NCBI RefSeq assembly: GCF_015710575.1
Contig: NZ_CP065373.1
Location: 3,720,001 to 3,784,000 of the forward strand
Direction of reading: 5' to 3'
DNA length: 64,000 nt
Origin: Mycolicibacterium mengxianglii
GTDB lineage: Bacteria; Actinomycetota; Actinomycetes; Mycobacteriales; Mycobacteriaceae
The notes beneath the pieces were generated by a model, which saw only the letters and a list, made by a program, of their open reading frames with translations, made no database searches and had not been told where the DNA came from. A program made the translations under genes and the position numbers. This document shows, piece after piece, positions 56,430 to 64,000 of this stretch. Positions within the stretch are counted from its first letter, which is position 1, and each line of letters opens with the position of its first letter.

Positions 56430-56525
56430 TCGCATCCCTGCCGAACTGCAGCAGGAAAACCCACTATACCGGCTCGTTCAACGTGCGCGAACGATTAATT
56501 CATTCCGGGGAGTCACGTCGCGGTC

Positions 56526-57377
56526 TCAGATGACGTAGGCGAGGTTGTCCACAATCCGCCGGCCCGCTTCCTGGTCACCAGTGATGTCCACGTCTGCAGG
56601 TCGAGCCGCGGTCATCGGGCGCCCGCCGCAGAGCCTGGTGAACTGCAGCCCGTCGAGCCGGATACACACCGTCGGCTCCGCGCCGCCGAAATCATCGACC
56701 ACCGCGGCGCGGCCGTCGACCGCTACCCGGATCGTGCGCGTCATTGGGCCGGTCAGCTCGATGGCGACCCGGGCGCCGTCGGGCGCCTGCCCACGCTTGC
56801 CGACCACGAATCCCATGCCCGCGGCTATCTCGTTCATCGCCTGGCCGGCGGCGGGCCCGGTCAGCTCATCATCGGAAGCCGGGCAGCCCAACGCCTCGCG
56901 GATGTCCTGCTCGTGCATCCAGCAGTCGAAGGTGCGGATCCGCATGAACCGGCCGTAGCTGTCGGGACCTGCGGGCGTGACCGTCGGTTCGTTCCATGCC
57001 GCGTCGGTCATGGCGGTGAGCGTCGCCGTGCGTTCGGCGGTGATGTCGCCGAGACGCGCCAGCATGTCGTCCGGGGTCTGCGTGGCCAGATGCCGCACCC
57101 AACATTCGTTGAGTACGCCGATGTCGTTGTGCACGTGGTCCAAGGCCGAGACGTCACAGTCGGCTTCCGGTGTCGGAACGCCCGCCAGCATCGATTCGGT
57201 GCCGATCACGTGGCTGACCACATCGTGCACCCGCCAGCCCGGCAATGCCGTCGCCACCTGCCAACGCTGCGCGGACAACCCGGTCATCAACTGCTCGATG
57301 GCTTTCCACGACGCGAAAAGCCCTCGCAGGACGTCACTTTTGTCGAGCGCGGTCACCGGACGTGGGGAGCTGGCCAT
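56526..57377 (-). CDS. Mycothiol-dependent maleylpyruvate-isomerase-family protein
   Basis: A 283-residue DinB/MDMPI-fold protein. The N-terminal four-helix bundle carries metal-site histidines (HDVVSHVIGTE, and DCWMHEQDI), and the C-terminal domain holds a strand-rich extension ending in DVDITGDQEAGRRIVDNLAYVI. Such proteins are mycothiol-dependent enzymes or their non-catalytic relatives. Substrate unknown. It lies between the DMT permease and tmRNA, same strand. Confidence 0.8.
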   Translation of the reverse strand: MASSPRPVTALDKSDVLRGLFASWKAIEQLMTGLSAQRWQVATALPGWRVHDVVSHVIGTESMLAGVPTPEADCDVSALDHVHNDIGVLNECWVRHLATQTPDDMLARLGDITAERTATLTAMTDAAWNEPTVTPAGPDSYGRFMRIRTFDCWMHEQDIREALGCPASDDELTGPAAGQAMNEIAAGMGFVVGKRGQAPDGARVAIELTGPMTRTIRVAVDGRAAVVDDFGGAEPTVCIRLDGLQFTRLCGGRPMTAARPADVDITGDQEAGRRIVDNLAYVI

Positions 57378-57424
57378 TCCGAGATGTTATCCGGCGCGGT
57401 GGCACGCACCAGCGGTTCCGCTGC

Positions 57425-58249
57425 TCACCCTGTGGCGATCATGGCGACCGCGCCCACGGCCAGCACCATGCCGAGCACCTGCCACCGCGTCACCCGCTCC
57501 TTGAGTACCGCGATCGCCAACAGCACCGTCGCTGCCGGGTACAGCGAGATCAGCACCCCCGCCAGCGACAACAACGAGGCCTGCAACGCCAGCAGCATGG
57601 CCACGTTGGCAATGGTGTCCAGGACCGCCGCCAGCAGCGCCATCTTCAGCGGCAGGCCCTGGGGTAGGACGAGCTTGCGCGAGGCGACCGCGATGACGAG
57701 CACCAACACCGTCGCCGAGGTCCGGGCGAACACCAGTGGCCACAGCCCGGCCTCGTGGGGCGCCTGAGCAATCACCACGAAATTCATTCCGAACGCCAGA
57801 CCGGAACCGATCGTCAACCAGGCGACCTTGGCGGTGAACCGGTGCGGTGTGCTGTCGGCGTCACTGGCATCGCGGCTGACCAGGAACACCGCCAGCAGCG
57901 CCAGCGCGATACCCAGGTTGGCGATCAGAGTGGGCCGCTCCCCCAGCACGACACCGACCGTCAGCGGGACCCCGGCGACCAGGATGGCCGTCAACGGCGA
58001 CACCACCGAGATCGGCCCCGAGCCCAACGCGGCGTAGAACCACCACACGCCGAACGCCTGACTCACGCCACACAAGGCGCCCCAGAACACGGCGTCAGCG
58101 GAAATGTCGCCGCCGATCGCGGATGCGAGCACCGCCAACAGCACCATCGCCAGCGGATACGACACGATGACGACACGCAGCGCGGCCACCCGACGTGATG
58201 CCACACCACCAACGAAGTCGCTGACGCCGAACCCGAGAGCGCACACCAA
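57425..58249 (-). CDS. DMT/EamA-family membrane permease
   Basis: A ten-helix transporter of 274 residues with two EamA repeats. The start is doubtful: GTG 58249 and TTG 58252 cut into the first helix. The frame stays open upstream with LTGILFAL before it, so translation may begin at CTG just after the smpB stop by coupling. Substrate unknown. Confidence 0.78.
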   Translation of the reverse strand: MVCALGFGVSDFVGGVASRRVAALRVVIVSYPLAMVLLAVLASAIGGDISADAVFWGALCGVSQAFGVWWFYAALGSGPISVVSPLTAILVAGVPLTVGVVLGERPTLIANLGIALALLAVFLVSRDASDADSTPHRFTAKVAWLTIGSGLAFGMNFVVIAQAPHEAGLWPLVFARTSATVLVLVIAVASRKLVLPQGLPLKMALLAAVLDTIANVAMLLALQASLLSLAGVLISLYPAATVLLAIAVLKERVTRWQVLGMVLAVGAVAMIATG

Positions 58250-58266
58250 CGCGAAGAGAATTCCGG

Positions 58267-58779
58267 TCAGCGCATGCCCTTGTTGCGTCGACCCAGCTCC
58301 CGCGTGATCTCGCGTTCGGCATCCCGGCGCGCCATGTCCTGACGTTTGTCGTGTGCCTGTTTACCTCGGGCGAGGGCCAACTCGACTTTCACCCTGCCGT
58401 CGAAGAAATACAGCGACAGCGGCACCAGCGTCAGGTTGCCGTCCTGGATCTTGCCGACCAGGTTGTCGATCTCCTTGCGGTGCAGCAGCAGTTTGCGGTT
58501 GCGCCGCGTGGCGTGGTTGGTCCAGGTACCCAGGTGATACTCCGGGATGTGGAGATTGCGCAGCCACACCTCACCGTCGTCGACGGTGGCGAACGCATCG
58601 GCGAGCGACGCCTGGCCGTCGCGCAGGCTCTTCACCTCGGTGCCCTGCAGCACGACACCGCATTCATAGGTGTCGAGGATCGCGTAGTTGTGCCGCGCTT
58701 TGCGGTTACTCGCGACGATCTGCTTGCCGTCCTTACCGACGCCTTTCTTGGCGCCGGCTTTGGTCGCTGACTTGGCCAT
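58267..58779 (-). CDS. smpB: SsrA-binding protein SmpB
   Basis: A 170-residue OB-fold protein that delivers tmRNA to stalled ribosomes. Family blocks [32 protein letters not shown] and [13 protein letters not shown] are all present. The N-terminal extension is Lys-rich. It lies two bases after ftsX. Confidence 0.95.
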   Translation of the reverse strand: MAKSATKAGAKKGVGKDGKQIVASNRKARHNYAILDTYECGVVLQGTEVKSLRDGQASLADAFATVDDGEVWLRNLHIPEYHLGTWTNHATRRNRKLLLHRKEIDNLVGKIQDGNLTLVPLSLYFFDGRVKVELALARGKQAHDKRQDMARRDAEREITRELGRRNKGMR

Positions 58780-58781
58780 GT

Positions 58782-59675
58782 TTACCTACGTACGTAGAGG
58801 CGCAGTGTGACGTACGCCGTGACACCTGACATCGCCACTCCCAGGGCGAAGAGTATCGGGGATATGTACAGGATGTCGGCGTAGTCGATCCGCGCGATGA
58901 GATTGGCTTGGTAGAACTGGTCGAGTGCCCGCTCCAGGAACAACGCGCGCACCACGATCAATCCCAGCACCGCAATGAGCACACCTATGGTCGCGGCGAT
59001 CACCGCTTCCAGCAGGAACGGTAGCTGCGTGTACCAACGACTGGCGCCGACCAAACGCATGATGCCTATTTCGGTGCGTCGGGTGTACGCGGCCACCTGG
59101 ACCATGTTGGCGATCAGCAGCACCGCACCCACGGCCTGCACCAACGCCACCGCGAACGCGGCATTGGACAAACCGTCAAGCACCGCGAAGAGGCGATCAA
59201 TCAGCTCCTTCTGGTTGAGCACGCTGCGCACACCCGGCTGCCCGACCATCGCCGCGTCGAAATCGGCGTGTTGTTCGGGGTTGTCGAGCTTGACGATGAA
59301 CGACGCCGGGAAGGCGTCCTTACTGGCGACATCCCGGTACTGCGGAACGCGCCGAACCGCGTCCTCGTAGGCGTCGTCGCGGTTGAGGAACCGCACCGAG
59401 CTCACGTCGTCGCGACTTTCGATCGCCTCCCGCAGCGCCTGACACTGTTCGGAATCGCAGGTCAGGTCGTTGGCGGAGATGTCGTCGGTCAAGAAGACCT
59501 GGGTCTCGACACGGTCGAGGTAGATGTTGCGCGACTGGTCGGCCAAGCGCACCACCAACAGGCCGCCGCCGAAGAGACCGATCGAGATCGCGGTCGTCAG
59601 GATCATCGCGATCGTCATGGTGACGTTGCGACGAAGCCCGGTTACGACCTCGTTGAACAGGAAGCCAAAGCGCAC
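58782..59675 (-). CDS. ftsX: Cell division protein FtsX
   Basis: A 297-residue ABC permease-like protein with four helices: one N-terminal, then a large extracytoplasmic domain (about residues 50-170) and three C-terminal helices. With FtsE it activates peptidoglycan hydrolases such as RipC at division. The GTG directly follows the ftsE stop. Confidence 0.94.
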   Translation of the reverse strand: MRFGFLFNEVVTGLRRNVTMTIAMILTTAISIGLFGGGLLVVRLADQSRNIYLDRVETQVFLTDDISANDLTCDSEQCQALREAIESRDDVSSVRFLNRDDAYEDAVRRVPQYRDVASKDAFPASFIVKLDNPEQHADFDAAMVGQPGVRSVLNQKELIDRLFAVLDGLSNAAFAVALVQAVGAVLLIANMVQVAAYTRRTEIGIMRLVGASRWYTQLPFLLEAVIAATIGVLIAVLGLIVVRALFLERALDQFYQANLIARIDYADILYISPILFALGVAMSGVTAYVTLRLYVRR

Positions 59676-60365
59676 TTAACGATCCATTCCGTAAACGCCG
59701 CGCTGCTCGTCGCGGACCAGTCGGCCCAGCGACAGCTCGACGACGCGCTGGCGCATCGAGTCAACGATGTGGTGGTCATGGGTTGCCATCAGCACCGTGG
59801 TTCCGGTGCGGTTGATCCGCTCGAGCAGATCCATGATGTCTTTACTGGTTTCGGGGTCCAGGTTCCCGGTGGGTTCGTCGGCCAACAGCACCAACGGCCG
59901 GTTCACGAACGCCCGCGCGATCGCCACTCGCTGCTGCTCGCCGCCGGAGAGCTCGCCGGGTAGCCGGTTTGCCTTGCCGGACAATCCGACCATCTCCAGG
60001 ACCTCGGGAACCACCCGGTTGATGGTGTCAGCGCGCTTGCCGATCACTTCGAGTGCGAAGGCGACGTTCTCGAAGACCGTCTTCTGCTGGAGCAGACGGA
60101 AGTCCTGGAAGACGCACCCGAGCACCTGGCGCAGGCTCGGGACATGACGGCCGGCGAGTTTGTTGACGTGGAACTTCGATACCTGGATATCGCCGGAAGA
60201 CGGGTGCTCTTCGGCAAGCAGCAGGCGCATGAAGGTGGATTTGCCCGACCCTGATGGTCCGATCAGGAAGACGAACTCACCCTTGTCGATCTTGACGCTG
60301 ACGTTGTCCAGCGCGGGGCGCGCCGACTGCTTGTACTGCTTCGTCACATGGTCGAGGGTGATCAT
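59676..60365 (-). CDS. ftsE: Cell division ATP-binding protein FtsE
   Basis: A 229-residue ABC ATPase with Walker [10 protein letters not shown], signature LSGGEQQR and Walker [16 protein letters not shown] 60365 is chosen; the longer frame upstream is proline-arginine shadow sequence. It forms the FtsEX complex with the next gene. Confidence 0.95.
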   Translation of the reverse strand: MITLDHVTKQYKQSARPALDNVSVKIDKGEFVFLIGPSGSGKSTFMRLLLAEEHPSSGDIQVSKFHVNKLAGRHVPSLRQVLGCVFQDFRLLQQKTVFENVAFALEVIGKRADTINRVVPEVLEMVGLSGKANRLPGELSGGEQQRVAIARAFVNRPLVLLADEPTGNLDPETSKDIMDLLERINRTGTTVLMATHDHHIVDSMRQRVVELSLGRLVRDEQRGVYGMDR

Positions 60366-60423
60366 CACGGCACGCCAGTGTAGCGGTGCAACCTCAGCAA
60401 ATGATGAAACCGTCCACTGAGCG

Positions 60424-60915
60424 TCACTGTTCGGGCATGGGTGGGGTCGGGGTGGGACCGGGCCCGGGTTCCGCCGTGGTCGGAGTGGTCTCCGGGGTGG
60501 GCGGCGTCGGCAGGAACGGATTCTGCGTCGTGGACGTCGGCGGTGGCGACGTCGTTGTCGGTGTCGGCGGGCTGAACGTGGGCGTGGGTGCTGTGGTGGT
60601 GGTCTCCGGCGGCGTGGTGGTGGTCGTGGTCCTGGTGGTGCTCGGCGGGTACTGCCGCACCGAGGTCCTGGGCACCCACGTGTACGCCGGGTCGGGAACG
60701 AACCCCGGCGGGACGATCTGGGTCCCCGGGGCGGGCTCGGGGGGCGTCGGCGCCGGCTGATAGGTCTGGTACAGCCAGAGGAGCACAAAGAACGCGACGA
60801 CGAGTGCCGCCGTGGACGTGCGCACGCGTCCACCAGGCAGATAGTTCGGCCAGCCGCGGTCCGGACGTCGCCACTTCTTCAACACCGAAACTAGGCGTGG
60901 GGCGTAGTTGGTCAC
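60424..60915 (-). CDS. Pro/Thr-rich single-pass membrane protein
   Basis: A 163-residue protein with a basic N-terminus, one membrane helix (about 35-50, [15 protein letters not shown]) and a long extracytoplasmic tail composed mainly of Pro and Thr (about residues 85-163). The tail resembles cell-wall-spanning or O-mannosylated linkers. It lies between the mscS-like gene and ftsE, overlapping the first by four bases. A comparable gene sits in this place in other mycobacteria. Confidence 0.75.
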   Translation of the reverse strand: MTNYAPRLVSVLKKWRRPDRGWPNYLPGGRVRTSTAALVVAFFVLLWLYQTYQPAPTPPEPAPGTQIVPPGFVPDPAYTWVPRTSVRQYPPSTTRTTTTTTPPETTTTAPTPTFSPPTPTTTSPPPTSTTQNPFLPTPPTPETTPTTAEPGPGPTPTPPMPEQ

Positions 60916-61883
60916 TTCTGCTCAACCCGGGCGCTCTCGGAGGCAGCAGCGGGAGCCATGGTGCCCACGACCCTGGGCGCGTTGTCCTTGGCGGTCGCGA
61001 TGCCGGCGCGGGCCAGGGCGGAGACGACCTTGATCCGCAATCGACGACCCACCTCGAACTGCTTACCGGGCAGCGTGCGGGCCACCATTCGCAGATTCAC
61101 CGTGTCCAGTTCGATGCTCTCCACACCCATGAGCTGTGGTTGGTCGAGCAACAGGGCGCTCAGTGCTGGGTCTTCCATTGCGTTCTCACACACGTCATGC
61201 AACAACTCGTTGACCCGGTTGAGGTCGGCCGCCGTGGGCACCGGGATGTCGACGACTGCGCGCGCCCAGTCCTTCGACAGGTTGAGTGATCGGACGATGT
61301 TGCCGTTGGGGACGGTGTACATCTCACCTTCGGAGGTTCGCAGCTTGGTCACCCGCAAGGTGACCTCCTCGACGGTGCCCATCGAATCCGACGGTGCACC
61401 ATTCATGCTGAGCTGAACCAGATCGCCGAACCCGTACTGCCGCTCGGTGATGATGAAGAAGCCGCTGAGCAGGTCCTGAACGAGCTTCTGCGCGCCGAAG
61501 CCCAGCGCGGCGCCCAGCACTGCCGCGGGCGCGACCAGTGACCCGATGGGTACCGCCAGGATGTCGGTGATCTCGACGAGCACCACCACCATCAACAGCG
61601 CGATCGACACCCAGGAAATAACCGACGCGACCGCCTGCCGGTGCTTGGCACTCTCCGACCGGACCAGCTGGTCGCTTTCCTGGTACTCGGCGTCGATTCT
61701 CCGTGTCACCCGCCGGGCTATCCAGCTGATGAACCGGGCCGCCAGCAGAGCCCCGACGACCAGCAGAGCAATACGGAGCCCGCGGGTGAGTATCCACACG
61801 CCGATGTCGTCGGCCCAGAAGTCATGCCAGCGCTGACCCCAACTGAAGGCCAGATATGTGGTGTTCGAAGGGGTTTCAGTCAT
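60912..61883 (-). CDS. MscS-family mechanosensitive channel
   Basis: A 323-residue small-conductance channel: three N-terminal helices, the pore-lining segment [28 protein letters not shown] and the soluble MscS beta domain ([22 protein letters not shown]). It protects against osmotic downshock. The ATG lies inside the prfB 3' end (8-base overlap). Confidence 0.88.
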   Translation of the reverse strand: MTETPSNTTYLAFSWGQRWHDFWADDIGVWILTRGLRIALLVVGALLAARFISWIARRVTRRIDAEYQESDQLVRSESAKHRQAVASVISWVSIALLMVVVLVEITDILAVPIGSLVAPAAVLGAALGFGAQKLVQDLLSGFFIITERQYGFGDLVQLSMNGAPSDSMGTVEEVTLRVTKLRTSEGEMYTVPNGNIVRSLNLSKDWARAVVDIPVPTAADLNRVNELLHDVCENAMEDPALSALLLDQPQLMGVESIELDTVNLRMVARTLPGKQFEVGRRLRIKVVSALARAGIATAKDNAPRVVGTMAPAAASESARVEQK

Positions 61884-62988
61884 CTTTCCTATTACGCCAG
61901 CGAATCCCCGCTTCGAGGAACCCGTCGATGTCGCCGTCGAGCACTGCGGTCGGGTTACCGACCTCGTATTCGTTACGTAGGTCTTTGACCATTTGGTAGG
62001 GATGCAAAACATAGGAGCGCATCTGGTTGCCCCACGAGCTGCCGCCGTCACCCTTGAGCGCGTCCATCTCGGCGCGTTCCTCTAAACGCTTGCGCTCCAA
62101 CAACTTTGCCTGTAGAACCCGCATCGCCGACACCTTGTTCTGCAGCTGCGACTTCTCGTTCTGGCAGGTCACCACGATGCCGGTCGGGATGTGGGTGAGC
62201 CGGACGGCGGAGTCGGTGGTGTTCACCGACTGCCCACCCGGACCGCTGGAGCGGTAGACATCGACCCGGAGATCGCCCTCGGGAATTTCGATGTGGTCGG
62301 TCGTCTCGACCACGGGCAGCACCTCGACATCGGCGAACGAGGTCTGTCGTCGGCTCTGGTTGTCGAACGGGCTGATGCGCACCAGGCGGTGAGTGCCCTG
62401 CTCGACCGAGAGCGTGCCGTAGGCGTACGGGGCGTGCACCGCGAAGGTCGCGCTCTTGATGCCCGCCTCTTCTGCGTAGGACGTGTCGAAGACCTCGACG
62501 GGGTAGTTGTGCTTTTCCGCCCAGCGGATGTACATCCGCATCAGCATCTCCGCCCAGTCGGCGGCGTCGACACCGCCGGCACCCGATCGGATGGTGACGA
62601 CGGCTTCACGCTGGTCGTACTCGCCGGACAACAGGGTCCGCACTTCCATCGCCTCGATGTCCTCTTGCAGCGAGTGCAGTTCGTTGTCCGCCTCGGCCAG
62701 GGCTTCGGTGCTGGAGGCGCCTTCTTCCTCGGCGGCCATCTCGTACAGCACCGGCAGGTCGTCGACTCGCTGCCGCAACGCCTCGACACGACGCAGTTCG
62801 TTCTGGGCGTGGGACAGCTCGCTGGTCACCTTCTGGGCGCGGGTCTGGTCGTCCCACAGATTCGGATCAGAGGCCTCGTGTTCGAGTTTCTCGATCCGGT
62901 CACGTAGACCCTCGACATCGAGCACCCGCTCCACAGTCGTCAGGGTGGTGTCGAGTGCGCTGATATCGGCTTGCCGGTCGAGGTCCAC
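61876..62988 (-). CDS. prfB: Peptide chain release factor 2
   Basis: A 370-residue RF2 that reads UGA and UAA. The codon-recognition tripeptide SPF is in VRISPFDNQ and the catalytic GGQ in [14 protein letters not shown]. The frame is continuous, so the programmed +1 frameshift known from E. coli prfB is absent, as is usual for actinobacteria. GTG 62988 has no ribosome site, so the mRNA may be leaderless. Confidence 0.95.
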   Translation of the reverse strand: MDLDRQADISALDTTLTTVERVLDVEGLRDRIEKLEHEASDPNLWDDQTRAQKVTSELSHAQNELRRVEALRQRVDDLPVLYEMAAEEEGASSTEALAEADNELHSLQEDIEAMEVRTLLSGEYDQREAVVTIRSGAGGVDAADWAEMLMRMYIRWAEKHNYPVEVFDTSYAEEAGIKSATFAVHAPYAYGTLSVEQGTHRLVRISPFDNQSRRQTSFADVEVLPVVETTDHIEIPEGDLRVDVYRSSGPGGQSVNTTDSAVRLTHIPTGIVVTCQNEKSQLQNKVSAMRVLQAKLLERKRLEERAEMDALKGDGGSSWGNQMRSYVLHPYQMVKDLRNEYEVGNPTAVLDGDIDGFLEAGIRWRNRKDD

Positions 62989-63207
62989 AGGAGTTCAGGT
63001 TACCGGCGCGCGGGATCGCTGCGACTACCGGCGGCGCATGGCTGTGACGTTTACCATCGGTTTCGTAACCAGCATGTGTACCGCGCGTCCAACACAGCCC
63101 CACCGGTGCAGCCCAAACACCGGTTGTGTCGGTCTGCGTGTGGAGTCCCGGCCGGTGCGTGACAGCCCCTTCGCGCAACGACGGGTATGGACAGAAAGCG
63201 CCTTGTC

Positions 63208-64000
63208 ATGTCTCAGACCCGCCCCCACCGCGTGGCGATCGTCGGCTCAGGACCCTCCGGATTCTTCGCCGCCGCTTCATTGTTGAAAGCCGACCCCGAC
63301 GTACGGGTCGACATGCTCGAAATGCTCCCCACGCCGTGGGGCCTGGTGCGTTCGGGGGTGGCCCCGGATCATCCGAAGATCAAGTCGATCAGCGCGCAGT
63401 TCGACAACATCGCCCAGGATCCGCGCTTCCGCTTCTTCGGAAACATCACCGTCGGCGATCACGTCCAGGCCGCCGAACTGGCAGCACGCTACGACGCGGT
63501 GGTCTACGCGGTCGGCGCCCAGTCCGACCGCCCGCTCAACATTCCCGGCGAGGACCTGCCGGGCAGTGTGGCCGCGGTCGACTTCGTGGGTTGGTACAAC
63601 GCACATCCGCATTTCGAGGAGATCGCCCCGGACCTCAGCGGCGGGCGGGCGATTGTCGTCGGGAACGGAAACGTCGCGTTGGACGTGGCGCGGGTCCTGG
63701 TGACCGATCCGTCGTCGCTGGCGGCCACCGATATCGCCGATCATGCGCTGAAGTCGCTGCATGGCCGCGGCGTGGAGGAAGTTGTCGTGGTGGGGCGGCG
63801 CGGGCCCCTACAGGCCACCTTCACCACCCTGGAGTTGCGTGAGCTCAAGGATCTGGAAGGCCTCGCCGACGTCGACGTCATCGTCGACCCCGAGGACTTC
63901 GCCGGGATCACCGACGCCGACCTGGAGGCCGCAGGCAAGACGGTGAAGCAGAACATCAAGGCGCTGCGCGCCTTTCTCGACCGGCCCACGACGCCGGGGC
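63208..64000 (+). CDS. fprA: NADPH-ferredoxin reductase FprA (cut by window end)
   Basis: The first 264 residues of an adrenodoxin-reductase-like flavoprotein. FAD motif VAIVGSGPSGFFAAASLL is at the N-terminus, EMLPTPWGLVRSGVAPDH follows, and the NADP fold is VVGNGNVALDVARVL. It passes electrons from NADPH to ferredoxins. It diverges from prfB, the same arrangement as in M. tuberculosis. The start ATG could also lie a few codons upstream. Confidence 0.93.
   Translation, partial: MSQTRPHRVAIVGSGPSGFFAAASLLKADPDVRVDMLEMLPTPWGLVRSGVAPDHPKIKSISAQFDNIAQDPRFRFFGNITVGDHVQAAELAARYDAVVYAVGAQSDRPLNIPGEDLPGSVAAVDFVGWYNAHPHFEEIAPDLSGGRAIVVGNGNVALDVARVLVTDPSSLAATDIADHALKSLHGRGVEEVVVVGRRGPLQATFTTLELRELKDLEGLADVDVIVDPEDFAGITDADLEAAGKTVKQNIKALRAFLDRPTTPG

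Noticed and set aside
61876..62988. Programmed +1 frameshift in prfB
   Set aside because: The reading frame is continuous with no internal UGA.

Overview
The window reads as chromosome of a high-GC, probably rapidly growing and pigmented Mycobacterium (Mycolicibacterium-type). The best markers are the right-hand block fprA / prfB - mscS-like - Pro/Thr-rich protein - ftsE - ftsX - smpB with tmRNA nearby, a tmRNA tag ending in ALAA, a mycobactin mbt-2 cluster (mbtL-M-N and convergent mbtK) with IdeR-like boxes, and carotenoid genes. Start codons are often GTG, and 4-base start/stop overlaps are common.

Layout. 1-3.7 kb: end of a carotenoid locus (crtI fragment, crtE) and an MMPL transporter. 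4.1-9.7 kb: a TetR regulator, an amino-acid/amine permease and a luciferase-like monooxygenase plus SDR pair. The permease and monooxygenase genes diverge from an intergenic region that carries the same 18-bp near-palindrome twice. A GAF-ANTAR regulator follows. 9.9-15.0 kb: a 5-kb element integrated at the 3' end of tRNA-Ala(GGC). It has a 61-bp direct repeat at its ends and paired TAGGACA arm-like sites inside both ends, but no integrase. It carries a doubly frameshifted large terminase, small coupled genes, a trypsin-like peptidase and a 34-residue Cys-rich peptide. 15-24.6 kb: MFS exporter and pgm; two fluoride-channel genes coupled to a gene encoding three tandem PII-like (DUF190) domains; the mbt-2 cluster; small proteins. 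24.8-28 kb: a second, decayed carotenoid locus (crtI and crtYc intact, crtB missing its core, crtYd a stub) plus a Rieske protein. 28-38 kb: a proteasome-beta-like peptidase divergent from a frameshifted LigD-type polymerase gene, then assorted redox enzymes, gamma-glutamyltranspeptidase, a SGNH hydrolase and an alcohol dehydrogenase.

37.8-56 kb is a sugar island. A leftward run encodes a YtfQRT-YjfF-type ABC transporter, a LacI regulator, AraB, AraD, AraA and a polyol-type dehydrogenase. A rightward run encodes a ChvE/GguA/GguB-type monosaccharide transporter, a 72-residue protein and the Leloir enzymes GalT, GalK and GalM. The two runs diverge from one 280-bp control region with two recognisable promoters and three copies of a LacI-type operator. 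The regulon therefore probably takes up L-arabinose and D-galactose together and feeds them into the pentose-phosphate and Leloir pathways. 56-64 kb holds tmRNA, a mycothiol-dependent-isomerase-fold protein, a DMT permease and the conserved smpB-to-fprA block.

At least three apparent one-base deletions (two in terL, one in the LigD-type polymerase gene) lie in GC-rich or homopolymer runs. They could be real decay or assembly errors.
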